This document shows, one piece after another, positions 20,101-28,775 of a stretch of DNA of 64,000 nucleotides. The notes beneath the pieces were generated by a model. The model made no database searches. It was not told the DNA's origin and saw nothing but the letters and a program-made list of their open reading frames with translations. This DNA comes from Clytia hemisphaerica (taxonomy: Eukaryota > Cnidaria > Hydrozoa > Leptothecata > Clytiidae), in the NCBI GenBank assembly GCA_902728285.1, contig CACVBU010000681.1, forward strand, positions 482,342 to 546,341. Direction: 5' to 3'. Positions within the stretch are counted from its first letter, which is position 1, and each line of letters starts with the position of its first letter. The position numbers were made by a program, and so were the translations under genes.

Positions 20101-21846
20101 GACTTTTTTGTTAAATTGTTTTATTTTAATTGATTTTCGGTTCATTTTCTCCCAAGATAATTACTTCCCACTTTTAACGACTTTAAAATCAACAATCATT
20201 GTTTGTTACAGTTCATTGCACATTGTGTCTTAGACGATTCCAATTTCAGATAACTTGAGCTCCACGGCAAATGATTGAAAAAGTCAATTCTTTGTGTGCT
20301 TCAATTTCTCAAACTTTGCCAATTCTGGGGGTGATAAGATTTATCATAAGAGTAATCGTCACGAAAAGCGCGAATAACATATCGAAAAATATAGATTCCC
20401 AAGATTGGCGAAGGTATCTTAAATCTTGGTTAAAGAAAAACTCTTTCTTTTTTTCTTTTGTTAATTGCTTGCGTCGTCGATCACTTGCAAGGTATTTCTC
20501 AAAATGAAAACACAAAGATTTACCAAGCTGTACATCACCCTTGAAAAATGCCTTTTAAAAATACCTAGCAGTCCATTTTGCATCATCAAAATGTAGAAAG
20601 CTCAAAATCTGAAAAGCTGATTGTTAGTAGGCGCATGTGGCGTGGGGTTTCACAAACTCTTAGATTAACTAATAACACATCATTTACATCCAGCATCTTG
20701 TTTTATGCATAGCTAACATTGCTCAGAATTTACAAACATCCGAGAATGATGGTGAAGTTCCAGCAGCATCAGATCTGCTTCCTGACCCTCTGAGTCCTAT
20801 TTTTGCAAAAACATAGGGTCGGTGTTGGTTGGGTGACGGTGAACCTAACCACCAAGTTACTTTTTTATGAACGGCCATAAAACCAGACCCCCGCGCTCGA
20901 TAGGATCGATCATCGGAAAGGCTCGATGACGGATCGATATGTGATCGATGGATTACTTAACGATCCGGATAGGAGATCGATGGAAGATTCAGCCATTAAA
21001 AAGTCTTGAGTATCGATCCTTCGTTGATCCATTATCGAGCTAGTATTTCAATCGAGTATATCGATTCGTCATCAATCGTTAATCGATTCGTCATCAATCA
21101 TTAATTGATTTGTCATCGATCGTTAATCGATTTGTTATCCCTCGTAAATCGAGATTGATAAAATATTGATGATAGATTGATAAATAATCGATAACTAATC
21201 ATAAGCTTAAAAATATCTTGAGTATCGATCCTCTATCGATCTCTTATCCGGATCGTTAAGTAATCCGGGATCAACATTAGTAAACCAGCTTTAAGTATAA
21301 GATATGAAATAAAAACTGGTTGTAGAAGGTTTTTTTTGAAGCTCCTTCTAACATTTTTCTTAATTTTCTCTTGTTTGGACTGTTACTGTTTAAAAATGCC
21401 TCAAACAAGTAAGTGTAAGTAAACACAAAATCAAAGAGTAAACTCATCAATCCAGGTTGAGAGTTTTGAGTGATTTGATTTGGTTTCTTTTCTTGCTTTT
21501 GAATATGTCAAAATTTGAGTTGTACCCAGTTTGTGCAGGACCATATTTTCTTTTTAAAACAGTGCCTTAATTATTTTACCCTTCTTTTATAATTCAAAAG
21601 TTTTTCAAACTTGCCATGCTTTATTTTCTATAATCAATAAATTGATGTTGAGTTAGAACTTGGAAGAAAATATTCTTATATTTTAAAGACTTCATCTTTA
21701 AATTATAAGAAAAAGTCAAAAAGAAAAGTATTTCACGATTTGAAAAACAAAGAATAAGTCTTTACCTTGAATCTTCTTGATTTTATATCAGGTCCACCTT
21801 CATCTTCGTTCACTCCTTCTTCAAATGTGACCTTTCTTTTAGTCAT
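7559..21846 (-). CDS. CD2BP2: CD2BP2/LIN1-type GYF-domain protein (U5 snRNP-associated), four coding exons
   Basis: Exons 21846-21766, 9936-9720, 9076-8879 and 8139-7559 join in phase into a 358-aa protein (81+217+198+581 nt including stop). Family hallmarks seen: N-terminal MTKRKVTF, SLDSDEED, TPFNLKEEMEEGHFDAQGNY, the D.W.D..DW block, a C-terminal GYF domain (W-F-Y ... GPFPSSQMLKW) and the ending YNSRRIDFDLYT. In other animals and yeast (Lin1) the protein sits in the U5/tri-snRNP and binds proline-rich partners. Odd points: intron 1 is 11,829 nt and contains another protein-coding exon on the same strand; intron 2 has a GC donor; the GYF tripeptide reads GKF. Length is close to the usual ~340 aa. 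Confidence 0.93.
8561..8843. mobile_element. MITE family E with poly-C/poly-G blocks, copy 1
   Basis: Lies in CD2BP2 intron 3. Ends CTCTCGGGTACCTAATAGCC and its near-perfect inverse (GGCTATTAGGTACCCGAGAG), flanked by TA (8559-8560, 8844-8845). The interior is a short tandem of runs of 9-12 C followed by GCTTATTAATTTTTCG-like spacers. Confidence 0.75.
8879..9076 (-). CDS. CD2BP2: CD2BP2 exon 3
   Basis: Acceptor CATTCACAG precedes 9076; donor GTAGGT follows 8879. It codes HFDAQGNYIANKRDEDITDG and WLDSVDWNKV, the most conserved block of the family. Phase 1 at both ends. Confidence 0.93.
9456..9687. mobile_element. palindromic MITE (family A), copy 2
   Basis: Ends CCGAGTGCACC and GGTGCACCCGG, flanked by TA (9454-9455, 9688-9689). 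It is an internally deleted relative of 3689-4033 (shared TAAGCTTCAGGATTTAAATT-like arm). It lies 32 bp from the GC donor of CD2BP2 exon 2. Confidence 0.75.
9720..9936 (-). CDS. CD2BP2: CD2BP2 exon 2, ends at a GC donor
   Basis: Starts ENHSLDSDEEDEQ after an A-rich acceptor ending AAAAAAG (9943-9937). Ends NLKEEMEEG with the last Gly split. The donor on the minus strand is AG|GCAAGT (9719-9714). It must be used because only this join yields EEMEEGHFDAQGNY, which matches the family; the nearest GT would bring in a stop. Confidence 0.9.
10117..10213. repeat. short inverted repeat rich in CGCTAAAATT
   Basis: TTTTAGCGA motifs in one half are answered by CGCTAAAATT in the other. It resembles the family B style but is too decayed for the ends to be fixed. 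Confidence 0.3.
10436..11345 (+). repeat. imperfect tandem duplication of a ~370-bp unit with a terminal hairpin
   Basis: The block 10440-10800 (CATCTATCTCATC ... ATGCGTTTTTTGAGCCAAC ... TCGGGCTCCGTCACATTCGA) recurs at about 10935-11270. The second copy is followed by GAACGAACGGACAAAGG and a strong stem-loop (GGACCT..CACCCC acc GGGGT.GGTCC). The same tail ends the stretch near 14610, so this is a dispersed element of unknown class. Confidence 0.5.
11518..11895. mobile_element. MITE family B, copy 2
   Basis: Ends CTTTAGGCGTACATACTTTC and GTTTGTACGCCTAAAG, TA at 11516-11517 and 11896-11897. Same TTTCGCG arms as 6145-6463. Confidence 0.78.
12541..13224. mobile_element. hAT-type non-autonomous element, copy 1
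   Basis: Terminal inverted repeats CAGTGGCGTTGTGG / CCACAACGCCACTG with a perfect 8-bp duplication TTCTATAT on both sides (12533-12540, 13225-13232). CAG.G termini with 8-bp duplication are diagnostic of hAT elements. 684 bp; no transposase ORF. A second copy in opposite orientation is at 63217-63893. Confidence 0.88.
13951..14245. mobile_element. MITE family E, copy 2
   Basis: Ends CTCTTAGGTGCCAAATAAAC and GTTTATTTGGCACCTAAGAG, TA at 13949-13950 and 14246-14247. Contains five or more poly-C blocks separated by GTTTATTTAATTT-like spacers. Confidence 0.78.
14310..14615 (+). repeat. second occurrence of the GGACCT..AGGTCC hairpin tail
   Basis: Shares the lead-in AAAGCT..TAA, the GACGGACGGACGGACAGAGG run and the 27-base hairpin with the repeat ending at 11345. 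It matches in the same orientation. Confidence 0.45.
14695..14988. mobile_element. MITE family E, copy 3 (reverse orientation)
   Basis: Ends CTCTTACATGCCAAATAAAC and TTTATTTGGTACTAAGAG with TA at 14693-14694 and 14989-14990. Here the strand is G-rich, i.e. inserted opposite to copy 2. Confidence 0.75.
15041..15095 (+). repeat. short tandem duplication (about 26 bp)
   Basis: ATAGTTATGAAGGAAGAACG occurs twice in succession. Confidence 0.6.
15232..15437. mobile_element. decayed MITE related to family B
   Basis: Left CTTGAGGCGTACAAACATTC, right GTACGCCTTAAG. TA is seen on the left only. Confidence 0.4.
15440..16125. other. A-rich stretch without a gene
   Basis: Strongly A-rich on the plus strand (T-rich on the coding strand of the neighbouring HTH gene). 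No ORF or inverted repeat that I can support. It may include the 3' UTR of the nested gene. Confidence 0.4.
16126..16359. mobile_element. MITE with AATTTGGCGGG arms, copy 1
   Basis: Left ACTTAAAGGAAGAAATTTTG and right AAAATTTCTTCCTTCAAGG, with flanking TA (16124-16125, 16360-16361). The interior repeats GGCGGGAATTTAATTTGG several times. Related to 19625-19959. Confidence 0.6.
17078..18793 (-). CDS. nested zinc-finger / CENP-B-psq-like HTH nuclear protein, long 3' exon
   Basis: 571 open codons ending at TAA (17080-17078). In order: very acidic Glu-rich N-terminus (1-130); basic KPKPKRSS..RKVSRRKAPAKR stretch; a C2HC finger C-x2-C-x12-H-x3-C at about 194-214 (CGECARKF ... HFHWC); a first helix-turn-helix (KLKIIDEVYSGEKPQDVASK then YGINRSLISKW, about 282-325); a second CENP-B-like DNA-binding segment (about 340-410, ITISYRWIHDTAEK-type); Ala- and Gln/His-rich C-terminus. 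This layout suggests a DNA-binding protein derived from a pogo/Tigger-type transposase N-terminus, without the DDE domain. The first Met lies inside the finger, so translation must start in an upstream exon. The reading frame opens right after a good acceptor (TTTTTCAATAG) in phase 0. It sits wholly in CD2BP2 intron 1 on the same strand. Confidence 0.8.
   Translation of the reverse strand, partial: DGEEGEEGEEIELEQEEEPIEKQEEEVHEEEGREQIKENNEEPQIENNENVEDVPVEATSDEITASTDETAVITTPTEEEVEEVEGVPVASEEATEEEIEPSKSEDDGGIIDPEEEAAIVEAAVKATVEETPVTKPKPKRSSTRKVSRRKAPAKRAVVAPTPPASIPGPNVENLICGQWVEVVANPKQPSYFNCGECARKFNARESSMKHFHWCDPNAPLPKIRKKPTNSTGRRRAGKRIGEGEKPITSKVNDTLKDLIVNVTPEQVTNQESLRRGADSRKKYTNIEKLKIIDEVYSGEKPQDVASKYGINRSLISKWHASKDILIETCNQNDKKCFDTKNRRKVKYEKLYADLHQQFKAAEAAGVTISYRWIHDTAEKMFKEYFPDATSLPQSFVSNFTKRFELTYQKKYKKAGGTKTTTPSSAAVAAATAAIASMEEEKSPAVRWHSDTRTIPHGTHPEQTSAIRTNYVSPDVPLSFAAMNYLPQQLQHHQQQQQRHPFDPRHPHPLDQRHQQAVSGLAAVAAASAAHQQHVVVSQQHHHQQQQQQQHYRTATEPPILSEQMRLPSVYS
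19625..19959. mobile_element. MITE with AATTTGGCG arms, copy 2
   Basis: CCTTAAGTGGATAAATTTTG at the left pairs with CAAAATTTATCCCCTTAAGG at the right. TA follows on the right; the left flank reads TATG. Multiple internal GGGGATTTAATTTGGCGA units. Confidence 0.65.
20950..21266. repeat. GATCGAT-rich inverted-repeat element
   Basis: GGATTACTTAACGATCCGGA at the left is matched by TCCGGATCGTTAAGTAATCC at the right. Between them ATCGATTCGTCATCAATCGT-like units are repeated in tandem. Unrecognised MITE or satellite-like element. Confidence 0.55.
21766..21846 (-). CDS. CD2BP2: CD2BP2 exon 1 (start codon)
   Basis: ATG at 21846-21844, 27 codons MTKRKVTFEEGVNEDEGGPD then IKSRRFK, followed by donor GTAAAG (21765-21760). 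MTKRKVTF and RRFK match the family N-terminus, whose next residues are normally KHSLDSDEE, as in exon 2 at 9936. Ends in phase 0. The same phase is needed by the nested HTH exon at 18793. Confidence 0.88.
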
Positions 21847-22238
21847 TTTGATCAAACTTTGTTGAAAAGTTGAAAAATCTCGAACTGGGGCTTCTTAAAA
21901 AACAGGGCAGTTCTCCTCAACTTTCGACGACTCAACCTGTCTATTATAAAAAACAAAGATGGCGATTCATTCCTTTGTTTCTTATGAATGACGTCCTATA
22001 TTATAAATAGCATCTACGAAAAAGAGAAACCACAAGAATCCGGATTCTTCATGAGCTGAAGGTAAACCCGATCGGAACAGAAAATCTGATTGAGAGATGA
22101 GATATGAAACTTGATTATATTGACCTAGATTGAGGGACTGGAGCGTGGTCCGGAAGCTTTATAAGCATTCGAAAATTCGAAATCGCGCTGCTTCGCTTCC
22201 GCGGAAATTTTGCGCGGCTCTAGACTAGCGCCTTAGTA

Positions 22239-24505
22239 CAGTGGAGTCTCGCCATAACTCGAACCCGCGCACGAGGAGGAGCTCACAAATTTGCTTAGTC
22301 TGAATATTATCAGGGGGGTCGGGGTCAAAAATCCGAAGCACAGAGGCCGTCGTTCAATTCATAGAGGTCGCCGTAGAAATCATTGATGTCGTCGTCTATT
22401 ACATAGAGGTCGTGAGCGGACTATAGAGGTCGTAGTGGGTCGTAGTGTCAAACTCAACGTTTTAAGATCTGGTCTTTGATTTATAACATTAAGGTCTGGG
22501 AAATACACGTCACTATCCAATCATAGAGGTCGTCGTCCAACCGTAGATGTCGTCGTCCAACCTTAGAGGCCGTCGTTCAACCATAGAGGTCGTCGACCAA
22601 CCCAAAATGTCATCGTTCAACCGTAGAGGTCGTCGTACAACCGTAAGAGGTCGTCGCTCAACCATAGGATAGATGTCGTCGTCCAACCGTATAGACGTTC
22701 CCGACTTCCCCGATTTTCTGGATTTGTTGTTTATTGTCCATTACTCTTAAACTTTCAGTATTATTCAGTAACAAATTAATCTTGGATTTCTCCATAAAAA
22801 GATTCTCTATGCCGTGCTACAATTCTTTTTTAAATTTTATTTAGTAATTAGCGTAAAATTACATATTTTAGTTTTTACCCTGGGCGACTTTTTTCTGCAA
22901 TAAAGGAAGATAAAGGTAACTCGAAAACTTTAGCACAAAAAAAACAAAACCGAGTTAGCTAACTCGAAAAAAGATTTTGTGAAAAAGAAAACCGAGATAG
23001 CTAACTTGAAAAACTTTTTGAGAAAACAAAGTTAATTCTAACTCGAAAAAGATTTTTTCAAAGTAAAAAATCGAGTTAGAGTCAAATGACGTCATAATTT
23101 GCATTTTTATGACGTCATAATATAGCTAACTCGAAAATTCCTAACTCGATGATTCCAGGCCTCTCCTACAATCTCTATAATCGATTTTACTGATTACGAC
23201 TGGTAATAGGGGGAATTTTGTTCGATTTTTTGGAATCGCTTGACTGTTTTGTTAGAAGCACTTGTTATACATTTTTGGAAAGCTAAGGGGTAGGGGAATC
23301 GAAATTGCTATGTTTCCAATTTTTTTTTGACACTTTGGTGTGATTTTCGGACAAATATGACGGTCTCAGGCAAAAATCATAGGGTTAAAAATTAATGAAA
23401 ATTTTAGCTCGAGAAAACGGAGACCTGTTGTATATTTTTGGAAAGCTCTCAAAAAATTAAGATGAGAGATATATCGCAAGTATAGGTGATTTCAGTACCT
23501 AACTCGAGATATTAACCCTTGAAAACCGTGTTTTTCAGCCAGAAACAGCTATTTTGTCCAGTTTTTGCGCTTTTTGAAGCTCAATATCTCGAGTTAGGTA
23601 CAGAAATCACCTATACTTGCAATATATCTCTCATCTTAATTTTTTGAGAGCTTTCCAAAAATATACAACAGGTCTCCGTTTTCTCGAGCTAAAATTTTCA
23701 TTAATTTTTAACCCTATGATTTTTGCCTGAGACCGTCATATTTGTCCGAAAATCACACCAAAGTGTCCGAAAAAAAATTGGAAACATAGTAATTTCGATT
23801 CCCCTACCCGACCCCTTAGCTTTCCAAAAATGTATAACAAGTGCTTCTAACAAAACAGTCGAGCGATTTTACAAAATGCCCTCTACTATGGTTAGATGAC
23901 AACGAATGGATCTACGGTTGAACGACGACCTCTATGGTTGAACGACGACCTCTACGGTTAAACGACGACCTCTACGGTTGAACGACGGCCTCTACGGTTG
24001 AACGACGACCTCTACGTTTGAACGACGACCTCTACGGTTGAACGACGACCTCTATGATTGAACAACGAACTCTACGGTTGGACGACGACCTCTATGATAT
24101 GATTATATGCTAGACGGAAATTTTGTCATCTTCCAGACCTTCGTTTATTTTCCAGACCTTAATGTTATAAATCAAAGACCAGATCTTAAAATGTTGAATT
24201 TTACACTACGACCCACTACGACCTCTATAGTCCGCTCACGACCTCTATGTAATAGACGACGACATCGATGATTTCTACGGCGACCTCTATGAATTGAACG
24301 ACGGCCTCCGTGCTTCGGATTTTTGACCCCGACCCCCCCTGATAGAATATATACTTCCTATATATCTATAAGATCTATAAGAAACTTTTTTCGCTAGAGG
24401 ATGAGCAGAAGCCTAAAATTTGCTCGGGTTAGAAAATCTCATCAAGTTAAGGTTTATAACAACTAGCGGCTTACAAGACATTGTTAATTGAGACTCCCTC
24501 AGCAG
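22239..24505. mobile_element. pogo-like MITE interrupted by the fold-back element
   Basis: Left CAGTGGAGTCTCGCCATAAC after TA (22237-22238); right TTAATTGAGACTCCCTCAGC then AG before TA (24506-24507). Without the 2 kb insert it would be about 234 bp. The match is imperfect, so this is tentative. Confidence 0.4.
22310..24342. mobile_element. 2-kb composite fold-back element with inverted 20-bp tandem arrays
   Basis: Ends TCAGGGGGGTCGGGGTC and GACCCCGACCCCCCCTGA, flanked by TA. The outer arms (22310-22500 and about 24150-24342) are inverted copies. Inside them are tandem 20-22-bp units AACCGTAGAGGTCGTCGTTC (about eight at 22520-22695) and the inverse units GAACGACGACCTCTACGGTT (about ten at 23886-24090). 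A central inverted repeat occupies 23235-23866, with its axis near 23547. The left segment 22700-23230, with repeated CTAACTCGAAAA, has no mirror partner. No protein is encoded. Confidence 0.8.
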
Positions 24506-24509
24506 TAAA

Positions 24510-25683
24510 TCTGATCACACGATATATCACGCATTTTTCTCCCATCTTAGCTTTTTTTCTCCAATCACGATATCACGTACAGCAAAAAAAACTTGGATAA
24601 TCAAGCATCTCTTCAAAAATATCCAAAGTCACGACGCATCACAGCTTAAAAACTTTTCTTATCACGACGACGTTTTGACCTCTGATCTAGACGATGTTAT
24701 CGCGTCCGTTACAGTGATAGTAAAGGCGGGAAAATATGGCGGTATGACGTTATGGCGGTATACGGAAAAAATTGGCAGGAGAGTTTCAAAGAAACGACTG
24801 GCAAGCAACTCTACCCACTGTCTGTAAACTATAGCATAATCTACCTCTAAATCACGAAATCACACGAGAAAAATTTCCCTATCATACCCCCACGCAAACC
24901 ACTTGGGAGGCGGGGGTACCGTGAAAAGCACAGGTCAAAATCATATATTGACCTGTGCAGACCAATCGAGATTCTATTCAGGGTGCAATCAACGCAGAGA
25001 AAAGTAACCATCACGACCATCCAAGATCTTGGATGAAGTTTAAAGTTGATATTTTTTAAATTTCTATTATTGGTCCTCAGAGGTTGATTATATTGTTTGA
25101 AAACTCAACCTCTGATTCTCAGCCCTACCCTGGGGGGCTCTTAACTAAAAATGAAGGGGCGTGATATTTGTTCAAGTTAAGGATACATTTCATTGTAGCT
25201 TCAATTCAATGAATACAAAATACAATGAGTTAAGCAAATTTCGAAGCAAAAATACATATGGGTGAGTTTATTTACCAGGGGGGTTCTCCGTACGCCATCA
25301 TAATAACTTTTCCGGAAGTTTCTGCAGACTAGAAGAATCCAACCGAATCAAATTTTCTATATAACACGCCAAAATGCTGAGTCTCAGACTTGAGCCCATA
25401 GCTCCTGACCACTTGATTTAATAGGGGCAAAAACCAAATGCTTTTAGAAATAGTAAATAATAGCTTTCTAATGGTGCCAAAACCATCTTCTAAATCAAAA
25501 GCTACAAGCTTTTATGACACTTCAAATTTTGAGTTTCAAAAAATTAGAAAAGTTTCAACTTTTTCAAAAAAACAGCGCGCACAAAGGGTTTATGATGTAT
25601 GTCAGGTGCAGCTGATACGAATTCCTCAGAAGACTCAAATAATACGTCCTAAAAATATGACGTTACACGGATGTACAATGATA
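24510..25683. other. intergenic, nothing supported
   Basis: Low-complexity AT-rich DNA. Only short uncoordinated open frames, no inverted repeat or splice-flanked exon that I could support. Confidence 0.4.
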
Positions 25684-25967
25684 CACCCCTGTGTCACAGA
25701 CCCGGTGGACCCCCCCACCCCGGTGGAAAAATAGGCCAAAAAATCGTCCCCGGTGGAAAACATATCCTATAATTTTAACCCCACTGCGAAATTGCTCTAT
25801 GATTTTATCCCCATTGAAAACTAAATGTAAAAAATTGCACTCCAAAACCATTCCCACTAGAATTTTCGAACTGGAAACAATAGATTTTCTATCCCCATTG
25901 GCATTTTGATAGAAATTTTCATCCCCACTGAGGGAAAAAGTTCTATCGGGCCACTGAGACAGGGGTG
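25684..25967. mobile_element. MITE family C (CACCCCTGT), copy 1
   Basis: Left CACCCCTGTGTCACAGACCC, right GAGACAGGGGTG, with TA on both sides (25682-25683, 25968-25969). The interior has repeated CCCCGGTGGAAAA / ATCCCCACTG boxes shared with copies at 32045, 38193, 43218, 58525 and 60461. Confidence 0.82.
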
Positions 25968-26473
25968 TAATGAGGACTTCAAAATGAAATATAAAGTCCT
26001 TTTTTAAATTACTTAAATCTTTTGCATTCGAATAGCCGACAGGACAAAATGCAAGGGTATATAATATCAAGCGCCATCAGTAAGCATTAGCTGATAATGC
26101 GATTGGAAACATGGTTGTGATCAAGCAATCGATTCGCAAATTGGATCCTGTCATACCCTCCTCAGCGGTTACTGTGATGGCAAAATGGTTCGTCATGCTT
26201 TCTTTAAAAACTCTGATGTATATTTTTATAAGCGCAGCATGTTCTCAATTCGGGGATAAGCAGGTTACTTTTTCAATGACAGGGACTTCAAGACTACTCT
26301 GAAATTTTTCGGACCAGAATTTTACATACTTAGTCCATTAATAGTACAGTACCTTATACCAAAATTGATGCACATGATTGAAAAGTTTCTAAAAGGTGGA
26401 CACTTCTAATTAGCGGACACTAACCCTATTACCTGATGCCTGATGGTGTCCGCTAATTGGAGGTCCCACTATG

Positions 26474-26721
26474 CAGTGCCGTAGGAAGCATTTTCATATT
26501 GGGGGGGGGCTGAAGTTTAGTGACACCGCGAGGGCCAACCATGGTTTAGCCCGAGGGGGGAATTTTGAAAATTTTAGCTCTAGATTGCTTGAAAATGCAC
26601 TCAATTGTGACAATTATGATAAATTAAAAAAGAAAAACTTTGCATTTTGCAAAATAACCATTTTTGAAAAAATTATTGGGGGGCATAGCCCCCCTTGCCC
26701 CCCCCAGTTGCTACGGCACTG
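26474..26721. mobile_element. short hAT-like MITE
   Basis: CAGTGCCGTAG left and CTACGGCACTG right; flanks share CTATG. CAGTG termini suggest hAT, but the duplication is not a clean 8 bp. Confidence 0.5.
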
Positions 26722-26929
26722 CTATGGGAGAGCACGCATCCCATGTTAATGTTAAGTAGATAATATCGTTACATACTTTAGCTATACTTTTGAGACTTAT
26801 AAATACCTTTCAAAAATATTTTTGCTCTGACTCGCAAGCGTGTCAATGGCTTTCTTTCATTGAATGTTTTTTCTACGTTTCTTTTTCGTGTTTTGATTGG
26901 TACGGGATTTTCTAAACGTCGACCAGAAA

Positions 26930-27605
26930 TGACGACCACGACCGGCGACCGGCGACCACGACCAGCGACCAGATAAATTTGGGTTATCGATTTTTTTCTC
27001 TTTTTCCAACGTAAAGTGCTCTCCTAATCTTTTGAATATATTTAATATTGAAGAGTAAGCTCGCCCCAGTGTCATCTAATTAAAGCCTCGTGTCAAATAC
27101 GTAAAATAACCATTTCGACGCTCTTGGAGCTTGATTATAGTGTCAATTTCTATCCTTTTGTATTATCAGCATCACAATAATTAGTGGCACAAAATCTTTT
27201 GAAAGTGGTTTGAGAAGCTTTGTATTTCATCATCAGATTGTTATTTCTGTCGAAATTAGTCATTTTGTCAGCATAAAGACAATAGAATAATTGATTAGAT
27301 TCATATCTCTTAAACTGCCCTTCCCAGTCTTATTTTCATACTGACAATAAGTTCTATCTATTCATACTAAAGGCATCTCGTTCAGCATATAATTAGAATA
27401 TTTGGTTTAACAAAGCTTACAAACATCATACTTGATGTCAATATTTTTGTTAAATAGTGTCACTTTGTCAAGTAAATGACTGGTTACTTCAAAGGTCACT
27501 TTTTAGTATTCTCAGGACTTGATTTAAACATTCTCTACGGTGGAGAGAGCAGATTAACTCGATCATCCAAATTTAACTGGTCGCCGGTCGTGGTCATCAG
27601 AAATC
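26930..27605. repeat. inverted repeat of GACCACGACCGGCGACC type
   Basis: GACCACGACCGGCGACC and GACCAGATAAATTTGG near 26935-26985 recur inverted near 27570-27605. Ends not resolved; possibly a further MITE. No gene in 26722-28334. Confidence 0.4.
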
Positions 27606-28334
27606 CTGGATGGTTGTCATGGTTACTTTTGTATTTATAGAATGCGTGCTGAATAGAATCCTGATTTGTCATCACAATGTATTATTTATATAATGTGATG
27701 CTCACGGTTTGGTCGAGTGTTGTGTATATGTGCATGTCAGATCTCCAAATCTTGGAAGGATTTGGGCAGATCGAAAAGGTTCCCAATCAAAAGTTTGACA
27801 ACTGGTACTGATTATAAAAGGGCCGTAACTTTAGATACAGAGACTTTTGATTGCATTTTTATTGAATTATATAAATTTCACATTAACCTCTGCGTCGATT
27901 GGTATACAATTTGAAGGAATGTGAAACATAACAGGCCACAGGAGCCTCTGAAAGTCAAACTTTCGATATAATTCCAAGAAGTCAAATTTTTTTTTTCTGA
28001 AAAAATAAACCTGCTTGTAGTTGTAAAATTTCGATGACGTCACAAAATCTCCCTGTTGAATTTCTTTGCATTTATTTTCAGATAAATTTAGGATGCCTAT
28101 CTGAATTGGCAACGTAAGAACAAACACTTTAATGCTTTCGTGGACCCTTAAACACACCCAATTTCTTCAGCACAAAGTGGAAAAAAATAAGAACACTTTA
28201 AAAACATTTTATTAGGAAAAACTGAAAAAGTTAACAACGCTATTAAAAGATTTTGGACGTTCTTTTAAATAATACACGATTTATGACAGGATTCAAATCT
28301 CTCCTATAATTTATGTTGACTACATTTCTCGTTA

Positions 28335-28695
28335 GGCGAGACCAATTTAATTTGTTGTTCTACGGGCAGATCGTTAACAAAATATGAGTCGGTCGGTCGG
28401 TAAAATAAAAATAAGATTTTAATTAATCAAGGAAGGTAATTAGGTTTTAAGTAATATTTTCAAATAATCTTGGTCGAAAGTTCATCATTCATCTTTGAAT
28501 GAGCTTGTAATAAAATCTTTCGTGCATAAAATTCATGATTTTAGATATTCTTTTCAACTTTTTTCAAGTGTAAATTTTTTAAATGACTAGTATTAGAAAT
28601 TTGTGGCATAGGAAATTCAATATTATTATTTTTTCGTTTGCAGCAAATACTGGGTCGGTCGCGCCCGTAGAACAACAAATTTAATTGGTCTCGCC
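28335..28695. mobile_element. PIF/Harbinger-type MITE, TTA duplication
   Basis: GGCGAGACCAATTTAATTTG at the left and CAAATTTAATTGGTCTCGCC at the right (TIR at least 35 bp, continuing into TTGTTGTTCTACGGGC), flanked by TTA at 28332-28334 and 28696-28698. The 3-bp TTA target and GG.. ends fit the PIF/Harbinger superfamily. Confidence 0.75.
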
Positions 28696-28775
28696 TTAAA
28701 GTTAAAGATAAATTTTAATATATATTCCGTATTATACAGAGTATTTTAGTCATTACAAAATACACACACCAAGTT

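Noticed and set aside
22520-22695. Regularly spaced short repeats that could suggest a CRISPR array
   Set aside because: Contiguous 20-22-bp tandem units without unique spacers, mirrored on the other arm of a transposon, in a eukaryotic genome.
25438-25734. Plus-strand 98-aa frame
   Set aside because: Its end runs into family C MITE arms and it shows no domain.
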